64,000 nucleotides of DNA from Teredinibacter franksiae (GTDB lineage Bacteria; Pseudomonadota; Gammaproteobacteria; Pseudomonadales; Cellvibrionaceae): contig NZ_JACJUV010000001.1 in NCBI RefSeq assembly GCF_014218805.1, positions 372,001 through 436,000 of the forward strand. The letters run 5' to 3'. The notes under the pieces were generated by a model. It was not told the DNA's origin. It saw only the letters and a program-made list of their open reading frames with translations, and made no database searches. This document shows, one piece after another, positions 8,534 through 17,387 of the stretch. Position 1 is the stretch's first letter; each line of letters starts with the position of its first letter. The position numbers and the translations under genes were made by a program.

Positions 8534-8554
8534 CTTAAGGGCACCTCTAATAAT
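8534..8554 (+). repeat. Solo GGGCACC repeat end at the start of the diguanylate cyclase gene
   Basis: These 21 bases are identical to 57651-57671, the left end of a MITE-like element. They run into the ATG at 8553, so the AAGGG inside the repeat end is the only candidate Shine-Dalgarno for the downstream gene. Confidence 0.85.
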
Positions 8555-9233
8555 GAGTAACAACGACACCCCGCCAGCCGTAGAACAACTGGATTGCCCA
8601 CAAGGCATGGAGTGCCCCTACTATGCTGAGCTTCTTGAGCTACGCAATAGTGTCGCCCAACTCCAAAAAGACGCGCACACCGATGCGCTAACAGGGCTGT
8701 ACAATAATCGTCACTTCCAAATTTCACTGCGACAGGAAATCGAGAGAACCCAGCGCACCGGCCAACCCACTACGCTAGTGTTGGTCGATTTGGATTTTTT
8801 CAAAAAAATTAACGACACTTGGGGCCACGTTGCCGGTGATGCCGCGCTAAAACACATTGCCCTAATACTGCAAAACTCACTCAGAAAGCTGGACGTACCC
8901 TGCCGCTACGGCGGAGAAGAGTTTGCTATTTTATTACCCTCCACACCGCTTTTGGTTGCCGTTCAAGTAGCCGAGCGTTTGCGCACTATGATCGCGAACA
9001 ATCCCTTAAGCTGGGAAGAAAAAAGTATTCCACTTACCGCAAGCTTTGGCGTTGACACGTTGCTAACAGGCAGAGAGTTTACCCCGGAAAAATTTGTTGC
9101 CAGTGTCGACCACTGGCTCTACGAAGCAAAAAAGAACGGGCGCAATCGTGTGCAGTTTGGCGCGGGTAAGCGGGTTACCAAACAGATGGTAAGCGCCGCT
9201 GAAAAAAATGCTTTAAATGATTTACAGGAATGA
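8553..9233 (+). CDS. Diguanylate cyclase (GGDEF domain)
   Basis: Makes c-di-GMP from two GTP. In its 226 residues a ~40-residue N-terminal segment with two cysteines (C15, C21 in DCPQGMECPYY) leads through a short helix into a complete GGDEF domain. DALTGLYNNRHF opens the domain, the metal-binding Asp is in LVDLDFFKKIND, and the active-site loop is GGEEF (120-124). RKLD (111-114), five residues before GGEEF, is the RxxD inhibitory site, so product inhibition is expected. There is no membrane segment, so it is cytosolic. It sits 23 bp after nspC and is probably co-transcribed with it. The short Cys-containing N-terminus may be a small sensor or a dimerisation element. Confidence 0.92.
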   Translation: MSNNDTPPAVEQLDCPQGMECPYYAELLELRNSVAQLQKDAHTDALTGLYNNRHFQISLRQEIERTQRTGQPTTLVLVDLDFFKKINDTWGHVAGDAALKHIALILQNSLRKLDVPCRYGGEEFAILLPSTPLLVAVQVAERLRTMIANNPLSWEEKSIPLTASFGVDTLLTGREFTPEKFVASVDHWLYEAKKNGRNRVQFGAGKRVTKQMVSAAEKNALNDLQE

Positions 9234-9245
9234 CAAAAAAACAAA

Positions 9246-9899
9246 CTAAACACACTTAACTCCCGTTCCACCCAAGCCACAGTAGCCATTAGGGTTCTTC
9301 GCTAAATACTGCTGATGATACTCTTCAGCATAATAAAACGCCTTAGCCGGCGCAATCTCCGTCGTGATAGTGCCAAAGCCACCATCGACGAGCGCAGCCT
9401 GATATTGCGCTAAGGAAGCACGAACAACAGCCTCATGCTGATCGTCAGAAAAATAAATAGCCGATCGATACTGAGTACCCACATCATTGCCCTGCCGCAT
9501 GCCTTGGGTAGGATTGTGAGACTCCCAAAAGCAGGCCAGCACTTGCTCCAGAGCCAGAACTTCGGGATTGAAAACAACCAGCACAACTTCGGTGTGACCC
9601 GTTTGCCCGCTACACACCTCATCATAGTTCGGGTTACGAGTACCCCCGCCAGCGTAACCCACAGCCGTGGTATAGACGCCCTCGAGCTGCCAAAATTTCC
9701 GTTCTGCTCCCCAAAAGCAACCCAACGCTAGCACAATGCGCTGATACCCTTGTGGAAATGGGGGCGCTAAAGGCGCACCGGAGACAAAATGGGATTCTGC
9801 CGTAATCAGCGGCTGATCATGACCAGGCAAGCAATCTTCCGACGAAGGAATTTGAAGTTTATCGGCCATGCGTTGATTGAGTTTTTCGTACAGGTCCAC
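9246..9899 (-). CDS. msrA: Peptide methionine-S-sulfoxide reductase MsrA
   Basis: Reduces the S-epimer of methionine sulfoxide in oxidised proteins. Of 217 residues, [14 protein letters not shown] holds the catalytic Cys (C61), with GYAGG and [18 protein letters not shown] following. The C-terminal tail has two cysteines ([12 protein letters not shown]) as resolving residues. The ~45-residue extension before the core resembles the E. coli-type long MsrA. The start is GTG with AGGAGA 6 nt upstream. It follows the methyltransferase at 9923 on the same strand by 23 bp and may share its transcript. Confidence 0.95.
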   Translation of the reverse strand: MDLYEKLNQRMADKLQIPSSEDCLPGHDQPLITAESHFVSGAPLAPPFPQGYQRIVLALGCFWGAERKFWQLEGVYTTAVGYAGGGTRNPNYDEVCSGQTGHTEVVLVVFNPEVLALEQVLACFWESHNPTQGMRQGNDVGTQYRSAIYFSDDQHEAVVRASLAQYQAALVDGGFGTITTEIAPAKAFYYAEEYHQQYLAKNPNGYCGLGGTGVKCV

Positions 9900-9922
9900 C
9901 GCTATCTCCTACCGTAAAGCCG

Positions 9923-10573
9923 TTAATCTATTTGATTGGGGTCCAGGTCCAGCACCCAACCCGAGGTATTATGGGGATGAGGCGTAGACCAAGGCTCCAA
10001 GTATGCCCCTAGTTTAGCAACACAGCGTTCACCCATTTCACTAAAGGTAGGGCGCCCGGGGTCTGCAATCACTACACGCACACCTCCAGCTTGCTTAGCT
10101 CTGCGCACCAACTTATAGAGCGGATTAACCATCTCGTCCCAGAAGCAAATATCAGCCGCAATCATAATGTCGAATTGTTGCAAATCGACCTTGCGAATTT
10201 TTTCGTATCGGCACTGCCAAGTCTGCACTTCTACCCCATTAACGTCAGCATGGTGCACCATATAGGGGAATACCGTATCGTCAGCATCCAGCCCGGTTAC
10301 TTTAGCAGCAAAAGTCTTGGCGCAATAAATTCCCGCCAGCCCCCAACCACAACCAATTTCCAGCACTCTAATCGGTCGTTTTTTCCGCTTATTTTCAACC
10401 CGAATGATTTGGGGGGGAAACGCCTCTAGGTAATCCATTAATAGCAAGCTGGATTTCCAAAATTTATTACCGTGAATATTAGGCGTACCAGCGGCTTTAA
10501 CCAGACGTTTAATATCTTTATGGCTATTATTCAGTATGCGCAGGCCGTACGCTTTTCGTTCAGATTTCGACAC
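9923..10573 (-). CDS. Class I SAM-dependent methyltransferase (METTL16/NNMT-like fold)
   Basis: A 216-residue soluble protein with motif I VLEIGCGWGLAGIYCAK, motif II acidic residue in VTGLDADD, and the segment FDIMIAADICFWDEM in the position of the substrate-facing loop. The pattern resembles the family-16 (lysine) methyltransferases, but I cannot assign a substrate. It is the first gene of a two-gene minus-strand unit with msrA. The upstream 17 bp separate it from the divergent exopolyphosphatase reading frame, so the two promoters must overlap. Confidence 0.75.
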   Translation of the reverse strand: MSKSERKAYGLRILNNSHKDIKRLVKAAGTPNIHGNKFWKSSLLLMDYLEAFPPQIIRVENKRKKRPIRVLEIGCGWGLAGIYCAKTFAAKVTGLDADDTVFPYMVHHADVNGVEVQTWQCRYEKIRKVDLQQFDIMIAADICFWDEMVNPLYKLVRRAKQAGGVRVVIADPGRPTFSEMGERCVAKLGAYLEPWSTPHPHNTSGWVLDLDPNQID

Positions 10574-10656
10574 TAAATCAATTCTCCATCATGTGTTGGA
10601 AAAAGAGCTACATTGTGTCAAAGTCACCCATTATTTCCCAGTGCTCTACGTCTCTT

Positions 10657-12141
10657 ATGCCGCATTTTAAATCTCCTTATTTCGCTGCAATCGATCTTGG
10701 CTCTAACAGCTTTCATATGTTGATTGTTCGCTTCACCGATTCGCGTATTGAAATCATCGACAGAGAAAAAGAGATGGTACAGCTCGCGCGCGGATTACGC
10801 CGTAATGGAGAGCTCGACGAAGAGGTTCAACAACGCGCACTAGAGTGCCTCCACCGCTTCGCTGAACGCTTGCGCGAAATTCCTAGCGCGCAAGTGCGGG
10901 CGGTTGGCACCAAAGCACTGCGCGCCGCCCGCAACTCCAAATCGTTTATAAAGGCCGCTGAATCAGCGCTCGGAATACACATACAAACCATTTCCGGCTA
11001 TGAAGAAGCCCGCCTCGTTTATACCGGGCTCTCGCACACCGTTGTAGACGATGAAGCTAAACGGCTTGTTATCGATATTGGTGGTGGAAGTACCGAATTT
11101 ATAATTGGTCAGTCATACAATACTCATTGCCTAGAAAGCCTGAGTTTAGGCTCCGTGACCTACACCGAAAATTTTGGTTTAAATCACGAAACCCTTTCTG
11201 GCTCCGCCATGTACCGCGCCTACCTAAGCGCCTGCGGCAAACTTGAGCAAATCCGTAAACGCTACCTAGAAGAAGGCTGGCAGATTGCTTACGGCACTTC
11301 GGGCAGTATGCGCGCTATTGCTGAGCTTTTAGGCGGTGAAAGTGGAGCAGCGGTTATCAACCGTAGTGATCTCGACGATTTTGTAAAAAAAGCCATCAGC
11401 AAAGGCTCACTCGTGGCCTCTGGAATTCCAAAATTACGTCGTGAAATATTGCCTGCTGGGCTGACAATATTGCAGGCTATTTTCGATCAATTGCAACTGG
11501 ATAAAATTCACATCGCCGATGCCACGCTGAAAGAAGGTCTAATCTACGACAATATTGGTCGCTTTAGTAACCACGACAGCCGAGTAGAAACCGTCGCAGG
11601 CCTGCAAGAGCGCTACCGCATCGATACCCGGCAAGCCGACACCGTCAGTAGCACCGCACTCTATTTATGGCGGCAAATTGACGACGAAACAGAACTCAGC
11701 GGTATCTCACGCACCAAAATTTTAGATTGGGCAGCAAAATTACACGAAATTGGCCTGAGCATTTCCCATACCGGTTACAATATGCACGGTTACTATATTT
11801 TACGGCACTCAGACTTAGCCGGCTTTGGCCGCTACGAACAAACCGTACTAGCCAATCTCGTGCGCTTTCACCGTAAAAAAGTCGCCGCACGCCGATTTAT
11901 AGACATGGACGATGACGCCATTACCGCCTTCCTGCCGCTGCTGGTATGCTTAAGGCTCGCTACTCTGCTCCACCGGCGTCGCGAACTCGGGCACATACTG
12001 CCTTCACTGGAGCGCCAGGGTAATGGTTATAAACTCAAGCTAGACCCCAAATGGCTAGACAACCACCCACTTACAAGGGCCGGCTTGGAACAAGAAATAC
12101 AGTTACTACGAAAAATAGAACTGCAACTGAATTTTGAATAA
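10657..12141 (+). CDS. ppx: Exopolyphosphatase/pppGpp phosphohydrolase (Ppx/GppA)
   Basis: Hydrolyses polyphosphate ends and possibly pppGpp. The ASKHA ATPase motifs are IDLGSNSFHMLIV near the N-terminus and LVIDIGGGSTEFIIG, with VRAVGTKALRAARN and YGTSGSMRAIAELLGG between and after. The C-terminal ~190 residues (ILDWAAKLHEIGLSISHTGY, HSDLAGFGRYEQ) are the HD-like domain of the long Ppx/GppA form. The frame extends 22 codons upstream to another ATG (10591), but those residues look non-conserved and neither start has a strong ribosome-binding site. I prefer MPHFKSPYFAAIDLG. The 494-residue length fits E. coli Ppx (~513). Confidence 0.92.
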   Translation: MPHFKSPYFAAIDLGSNSFHMLIVRFTDSRIEIIDREKEMVQLARGLRRNGELDEEVQQRALECLHRFAERLREIPSAQVRAVGTKALRAARNSKSFIKAAESALGIHIQTISGYEEARLVYTGLSHTVVDDEAKRLVIDIGGGSTEFIIGQSYNTHCLESLSLGSVTYTENFGLNHETLSGSAMYRAYLSACGKLEQIRKRYLEEGWQIAYGTSGSMRAIAELLGGESGAAVINRSDLDDFVKKAISKGSLVASGIPKLRREILPAGLTILQAIFDQLQLDKIHIADATLKEGLIYDNIGRFSNHDSRVETVAGLQERYRIDTRQADTVSSTALYLWRQIDDETELSGISRTKILDWAAKLHEIGLSISHTGYNMHGYYILRHSDLAGFGRYEQTVLANLVRFHRKKVAARRFIDMDDDAITAFLPLLVCLRLATLLHRRRELGHILPSLERQGNGYKLKLDPKWLDNHPLTRAGLEQEIQLLRKIELQLNFE

Positions 12142-12151
12142 TCGCTAACCC

Positions 12152-12895
12152 ATGTTTATGCGCCTTCTATTCGCTCTCGCCCTACTCAGCATAATATTTG
12201 TGCTGATGCATAAGTATCGCCGGCTGCCCGCCACCGAAAGAAAACAGTGGGTGGTGAAAATAGTGGCTTTTAGTCTAATCGGTATCGTGTTATTGGCCGT
12301 TATTACCGGACGAATGCATTGGCTGGGGGGCGTACTGGCAACGGTAGCCGGGTTTGCCAAATTTGGATTGCGCTCTGTCGTTCGTTTTTTTCCTTTATTC
12401 AAACTCTTTGGCAAAAAAGCCTTTGGCAACCCTGTATTCAACACGCCTTTTCTAAAAATACAGCTCGACCTAAAAAATAATCGGGTGAGCGGTGAAGTAA
12501 TTGATGGCCCCTATAAAGGCACAGCCATCGAATCACTGAATGACGAACAGCTTGCCGAGCTAGAAAGCCACTATCAAAAAAATGATCGAAGATCTTGGTA
12601 TCTGATTCGAATGCTGCGGCAGTTTTCCAGTAGAACCGCTAGCGGGAACGCTGATACCAACTCACAGCATAAAAGCCAAAACGACTACAGCTCCGTAAGC
12701 GACCCATCTTTAGATGAAGCATTACAGGTTTTGGGCTTTTCAGCAGGTACAAATATAAAAGATTTGGATAAAAAAATAGTCATACAAGCGCATCGGCGCC
12801 TTATGCAAAAAATTCACCCTGATCGCGGTGGAAATGATTACTTGGCTTCTAGGGTTAATATTGCGAAAGAAGTTGTACTGAAACATATTGGCTAG
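12152..12895 (+). CDS. Membrane-anchored protein with C-terminal J domain
   Basis: A 247-residue protein with two N-terminal membrane helices (residues ~1-20 and ~32-55) and a following hydrophobic stretch. A cytoplasmic linker with a small conserved block (NRVSGEVIDGPYKGTAIESL) comes next, then a C-terminal DnaJ domain whose HPD triad is visible in KIHPDRGGNDYLASRVNIAKE. Such proteins recruit DnaK to the membrane; the layout resembles DjlA-like or TerB-less J proteins. It begins 10 bp after ppx and probably shares its transcript. The specific client is unknown. Confidence 0.82.
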   Translation: MFMRLLFALALLSIIFVLMHKYRRLPATERKQWVVKIVAFSLIGIVLLAVITGRMHWLGGVLATVAGFAKFGLRSVVRFFPLFKLFGKKAFGNPVFNTPFLKIQLDLKNNRVSGEVIDGPYKGTAIESLNDEQLAELESHYQKNDRRSWYLIRMLRQFSSRTASGNADTNSQHKSQNDYSSVSDPSLDEALQVLGFSAGTNIKDLDKKIVIQAHRRLMQKIHPDRGGNDYLASRVNIAKEVVLKHIG

Positions 12896-12953
12896 GTAAC
12901 AGAAATGTTAACTACACTTTTGCCCCCACCGTTCCACTAAAAACACCAAACCA

Positions 12954-14198
12954 CTAAAAATACCAAGCCAATTGCGCATTAATCGATTTCCCCAATTCCA
13001 AATATAACCCCTCTACCCCACTCTCAATACCGCCAAATTCTGTCCCCCGTCCTCCCACCGGAATTTGTAAGGCAACAAACAGTTGCCAGCTCTCCGCGAG
13101 ATCATGAGAAGAAACTATTTGAGTCATAGCAGAATAATCATTCAGGTTGTAAAAAAGATTCGGCGTTAACAACCATAGCGGGTGCATTTCGATTGTGACT
13201 GATGCACCCAAATAATCGCGGGCCAAATTATAGACCTCGCCACGATAAAGGCGCTCCAACAACTCTGGTTGTTGCGCTAAGTTAGCCGCTGAATAATCAC
13301 CGCTTGCGATACCCGCACCGTTACGGTAGTACTCTAATGTTCCGCTTATATTCCGTTGCCACCACAACCACGAGTAAGAAAGGTTTGCCACAGCGCTGGT
13401 AATTTGATGACCAGCACTGTCCGCGGTTACAATATCCGCACGCGCAATAGCACCACCCAAAGACCAGACCCCACCTAATGCCACTACGGTATCATTGTAA
13501 TGTTGAGCCACTAATACATCGATTTCATGAGAACCAATAAAGCTGTGGTACTTCCCGGCAACAGACGATACCGATTCATCAACATCACCTGCTCGGTTTC
13601 TGCGGGGAACGGCCACAAACTGCGTGTCTGCACCGGAATCCAGCAGGTATTGAGCGTAGACCATATCATCGCCGGTTTTATATTCCGTATCGACTGTGGT
13701 TGGGTCGAACGGATTAACAATGTCCATAGGGTTGAAAATAAACCCATTTCCCCAGCTAATCGCTTGGCGGCCAACCCGAACAACGGATTTTTCACCCGTA
13801 TAGGTAAACGAGAGCCTATCTAACCGATGGCCGATATAACGCCGCTCGTTGGTTTCAATATCGGCCGACAAATTCCACAATCGGTGGTCATCGCTGGGAA
13901 TAATAGATTGCCCTGGTAGCAATGCTTGTGACAACTGCGCAAGGGCAAGTGAATCCCCGGCAAGACCGTAGAGCTGATAATTCAACTCTAGATGCCAGGC
14001 GTTATACGCGTAATCAGTATTCAACCTCAGGCCTGCATTGCGATCCAACAGGGGTGATTCGGTGAAGCTGTTATAGACGCTGTTATCACTGAACGTCGTT
14101 AACGCTGGTTGAGCTTTAACATGTCCGCTCCAACTCCCGCTTTGAGACCATGCAGCCGTTGCCATCAGCAAGAATAATAAAACCCCAGCCAGACGCAT
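12954..14198 (-). CDS. Outer-membrane beta-barrel protein of a Lol-like ABC operon
   Basis: 414 residues with a cleavable signal peptide (MRLAGVLLFLLMATAAWSQS) and many alternating, aromatic-rich strands. The C-terminal residue is Phe in AQLAWYF, the usual signal for BAM-dependent insertion. A conserved-looking block (VVRVGRQAISWGNGFIFNPMDIVNPFDP) resembles DUF1302-type porin-like proteins. It is the last gene of a five-gene minus-strand operon, 5 bp after the ATPase gene. That context suggests it is the outer-membrane part of an envelope transport or lipid/lipoprotein-handling machine. The transported substrate cannot be read from sequence. Confidence 0.75.
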   Translation of the reverse strand: MRLAGVLLFLLMATAAWSQSGSWSGHVKAQPALTTFSDNSVYNSFTESPLLDRNAGLRLNTDYAYNAWHLELNYQLYGLAGDSLALAQLSQALLPGQSIIPSDDHRLWNLSADIETNERRYIGHRLDRLSFTYTGEKSVVRVGRQAISWGNGFIFNPMDIVNPFDPTTVDTEYKTGDDMVYAQYLLDSGADTQFVAVPRRNRAGDVDESVSSVAGKYHSFIGSHEIDVLVAQHYNDTVVALGGVWSLGGAIARADIVTADSAGHQITSAVANLSYSWLWWQRNISGTLEYYRNGAGIASGDYSAANLAQQPELLERLYRGEVYNLARDYLGASVTIEMHPLWLLTPNLFYNLNDYSAMTQIVSSHDLAESWQLFVALQIPVGGRGTEFGGIESGVEGLYLELGKSINAQLAWYF

Positions 14199-14203
14199 AG
14201 TCG

Positions 14204-14896
14204 TTATACCGCCTGCTGATTGACATCAGACACAATTTTGCCATCTTCCATTCGCACTAGGCGTTTACAATGAGCCATAACACGCTGGTCGTGGGTGGCG
14301 ATAACAAATGTAACTTTACGGCTTTGATTTAAGATAGAAAACAGCTCCATAAGCTGATCCGCTGTTTTCGAATCTAAATTTGCCGTTGGCTCGTCTGCGA
14401 GCACCAGCTTAGGGTTGCTGGCAATGGCGCGGGCAACAGCTACCCGCTGTTGCTGGCCACCCGAAAGTTGCGACGGCAAGCGGTCCCCTAGCCCGCCCAA
14501 ACCAACCTCTGCCAAGGTTTCCTCCACTCGTTGCGCCCGCAGGTTTTTACTAACACCTTGAACCTGCATAACAAACTCAATGTTTTCGGCAGCAGATAAA
14601 ACGGGAATAAGGTTGTAAGCCTGAAAAACGAAACCAATATTTTGCAACCGCATCTCGGCAAGATCGACTTTTTTTAACGTATCAATACGTTTTTCACCAA
14701 CAATCACTACACCGCTATCGGGAGTATCCAGCCCTCCCATAGCGTTCAGCAGAGTAGTCTTGCCTGAACCAGAAGGGCCAGACAGACAGACAAACTCTCC
14801 CGATTCGATATTAATGGAAACATGGTCCAAACCGGTTATAACCGCATCTCCTTGATGGAAGGTTTTACAGAGATCTTTACAGGCAATGGCCGTCAT
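14204..14896 (-). CDS. ABC transporter ATP-binding protein, LolD/MacB type
   Basis: 230 residues with Walker [12 protein letters not shown] (~40-50), the Q-loop in [16 protein letters not shown], signature [14 protein letters not shown], Walker [14 protein letters not shown] and switch His in [10 protein letters not shown]. The sequence pattern is that of LolD and MacB, which power FtsX-type permeases by mechanotransmission and not by classical substrate passage. It lies 12 bp downstream of one such permease gene and directly upstream of an outer-membrane barrel gene. It is probably not LolD proper, because the operon content differs from lolCDE. Confidence 0.9.
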   Translation of the reverse strand: MTAIACKDLCKTFHQGDAVITGLDHVSINIESGEFVCLSGPSGSGKTTLLNAMGGLDTPDSGVVIVGEKRIDTLKKVDLAEMRLQNIGFVFQAYNLIPVLSAAENIEFVMQVQGVSKNLRAQRVEETLAEVGLGGLGDRLPSQLSGGQQQRVAVARAIASNPKLVLADEPTANLDSKTADQLMELFSILNQSRKVTFVIATHDQRVMAHCKRLVRMEDGKIVSDVNQQAV

Positions 14897-14908
14897 GAAA
14901 TATGTATC

Positions 14909-16144
14909 CTAATTTTTATAAAGCGCAACAATGGGGTCAAGGCTGGCTGCACGCCAGGCGGGTAAAATACTAGCGGCTATACCGAGTACTATTACAATTA
15001 CATTTGCAAGCACTACATCTTTCAGTTTCAACGCCGGGTACAACACGCTGTTTGCACCAAACATCTCCATGCCTTCGGCCACAGAAGAAATATCAATACC
15101 GCTTTGAAAAGGCAAAATAGTAGCCAACGCTAGAAGGTTTCCCGCGATAAGCCCGAGCATAAGCAAGAACAGCGCTTCACAAACTATCTGCACCAAAATC
15201 ATAGTGGGCCTCATACCTAAAGCCTGCATAAGCCCGATTTCGCGAACACGCTCAAAAACGGCCATAACCAACGTATTCACCAAACCAAAGGACAGTGCCA
15301 AAAATATAATTACAACCCATACAATAACAAAACCATCCATCACGCTCATCATGGTGCCAAGGTAACTGTCAGCTAAATTCCAAGGCAAAATTTCTACCGA
15401 TTGCTGGCTAAATTCCGTTGTAGCCAACAGGGTTAATAAAGGCTGAGTATTGCGATAATCCTCTCCGTTGAGGATAACCTCCGAAACCATATTCTCGGCC
15501 TGCAACATGGTTTGAACCCTTGCCAAACCCACGTACACGTTTCTTTCTTCCAAAAACCCAACATCGCTAGAGCGATAAATACCCACTATGCGGAAGCCAC
15601 GTTCACCAATTTCGTTATTGATGTCTTGGCTCATTAATACAATGCGCTTACCTAAGCGGGTTTCTAACTTTTCCGCCAATTTTGCGCCAATGACAATACC
15701 TTTATCATTTTCGTTCTCCAACCAACGCCCTTCGCTCATTTGACTGGTCGCGAAGGCAATGCGCGCTTCAGCGTCAGGGTTTACCCCCAAAATCGAGACA
15801 CCACGCACATCCCGCTCACTGGAAATTATACCGGGCACCTTCAACCGTGACGCCCAACTTTTTACCACAGGGTTTTCGAGTTGCTGTTGCAAGCTTTTTT
15901 CAGGCTCGACAATTGAATTAACAATATTAGGATCGTCACGAAATAGCGGGTGGTGTATTTGTACATGGCCAGGCAAATTGCGTATGCCACTTTCTATCAT
16001 GTCGTCGACCATACCGCGCATCATGGCGGTCATGAATATCATCGCCCAAACGCCAATCACAATGGCCATTAACATGATAAGGGTGCGCCGATAGTTCCGC
16101 CAAAGGTTACGCCAAGCCAAGGTAAAAATAACCGATGATTTCAT
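14909..16144 (-). CDS. FtsX-type ABC permease (MacB/LolC-like), subunit 2
   Basis: 411 residues with the MacB/LolC layout. An N-terminal helix follows a cytoplasmic elbow (FTLAWRNLWRNYRRTLIMLMAI), and a ~230-residue periplasmic domain comes next. Three C-terminal helices follow, with RVREIGLMQALGMRP as the coupling segment between them. The ending AWRAASLDPIVALYKN is typical for the family. It overlaps no neighbour but is 3 bp from the paralogous permease at 16148, so the pair likely forms a heterodimer driven by the ATPase at 14204. Confidence 0.88.
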   Translation of the reverse strand: MKSSVIFTLAWRNLWRNYRRTLIMLMAIVIGVWAMIFMTAMMRGMVDDMIESGIRNLPGHVQIHHPLFRDDPNIVNSIVEPEKSLQQQLENPVVKSWASRLKVPGIISSERDVRGVSILGVNPDAEARIAFATSQMSEGRWLENENDKGIVIGAKLAEKLETRLGKRIVLMSQDINNEIGERGFRIVGIYRSSDVGFLEERNVYVGLARVQTMLQAENMVSEVILNGEDYRNTQPLLTLLATTEFSQQSVEILPWNLADSYLGTMMSVMDGFVIVWVVIIFLALSFGLVNTLVMAVFERVREIGLMQALGMRPTMILVQIVCEALFLLMLGLIAGNLLALATILPFQSGIDISSVAEGMEMFGANSVLYPALKLKDVVLANVIVIVLGIAASILPAWRAASLDPIVALYKN

Positions 16145-16147
16145 AAC

Positions 16148-17380
16148 TTACACCGACCTCATAGCAGCGACAGGCTGCAGCTTATGGATGCGTAGCGCGG
16201 GGTATATTGCTGCCAGTAGCGACCCTAAAAATACAAAACTGGGGCCCAACAACATCGAAAGCCAGCTAATCGTAGGGTACATTTTACTAGGCAAATTAAA
16301 GCGCCCAGCCATCTCCTCCATTCCAGGGTATGTGAACCCTTCAATACTTAAATACAAGGTTACACAAAACCCCAGAGCCACGCCCATCACCAACCCCATA
16401 AAAGCGAGCATGCTGGTTTCACTGAGAATGAGCGCACTTAACCGACCCGGCTTTAGGCCTAATGCCATCATAATGCCAAATTCTCGTGTCCGTTCTAACA
16501 CAGACATCAGTTGTGTATTAAGTACACTAAAGGCCACCAGTACGACCAACACAAAGTACATAAACGATGCACTGGACATGTCGGCCTTAATCGCCTGCTG
16601 GAGCCCTGGATTGAGCTTATCCCAATCGAGCACCCGTAAATTAGTATTAGCCACAACAGCCGACAATTGCGCCTGCCACGTAGGAACAGTGTCCAAATCA
16701 GGCGCCCCTATAACGATTCTGTGGCCAGCGCCATTCATAGTAAAAACGTCTTGAAATGTTTGCAGGGGAATTTGTGCAACGCCGCGATCCAAATCAACCA
16801 TGCCGGTTTCAAAGATACCCACTACCGTTACAATGGCCGCTGCAATAGAACCATCAAAACCGCCACCCAATAAAGTAAGCTCATCTCCCACTTCTATCTT
16901 TAAATTTCGGGCAAGTACCTTACCAATGACAATTTCGGAAGCCATTGTGTCTTTTAAATACACGCCTTCACTGACTAGGCCGGGAATAGTCGATACGAGC
17001 GGTTCAAAGGCAGGTTCAACGCCGGTAATTTGAATACCAAAAGAGCGCTCTTCACTGGCGGCCATGGCAAAGCCTATAGCGCGAGCGGCAACCGTTTCAG
17101 CCGTGAGTGTTTCACGTACACTGGCCGCTAATGAGGAAATGTTTGGCACCACCATGCGCATTTTCTGCTCATCGAAATAGCCCTCTGCCTGTATTTGAAT
17201 ATGGCCGGAAAATGCGCGCAAGCTATTATCGATCATCATGCTATAACTGCCCTGTTGCAAGGCAATCATAAACACCAGTAAAACATTGGAAAACACCATA
17301 GCCCCCAGCGTCAACCAAGTTCGACGGCTATGCCGCCACAGGTTTCTCCATGCAAGTCGTACACTAATATTGCCCGCCAT
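16148..17380 (-). CDS. FtsX-type ABC permease (MacB/LolE-like), subunit 1
   Basis: 410 residues, paralogous to the preceding permease: VRLAWRNLWRHSRRTWLTLGAM at the N-terminus, a periplasmic domain, and then helices around VLERTREFGIMMALGLKPGRL. The end is LRIHKLQPVAAMRSV. The periplasmic part contains DEQKMRMVVPNISSL, in the same place as RDDPNIVNSIVEPEKSL of the partner. It starts 7 bp after the LolA-like gene. A pair of unequal FtsX permeases next to a LolA-like protein recalls LolCE, but here the LolA-like protein and an outer-membrane barrel are in the same operon. Confidence 0.88.
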   Translation of the reverse strand: MAGNISVRLAWRNLWRHSRRTWLTLGAMVFSNVLLVFMIALQQGSYSMMIDNSLRAFSGHIQIQAEGYFDEQKMRMVVPNISSLAASVRETLTAETVAARAIGFAMAASEERSFGIQITGVEPAFEPLVSTIPGLVSEGVYLKDTMASEIVIGKVLARNLKIEVGDELTLLGGGFDGSIAAAIVTVVGIFETGMVDLDRGVAQIPLQTFQDVFTMNGAGHRIVIGAPDLDTVPTWQAQLSAVVANTNLRVLDWDKLNPGLQQAIKADMSSASFMYFVLVVLVAFSVLNTQLMSVLERTREFGIMMALGLKPGRLSALILSETSMLAFMGLVMGVALGFCVTLYLSIEGFTYPGMEEMAGRFNLPSKMYPTISWLSMLLGPSFVFLGSLLAAIYPALRIHKLQPVAAMRSV

Positions 17381-17387
17381 AGGTAAA

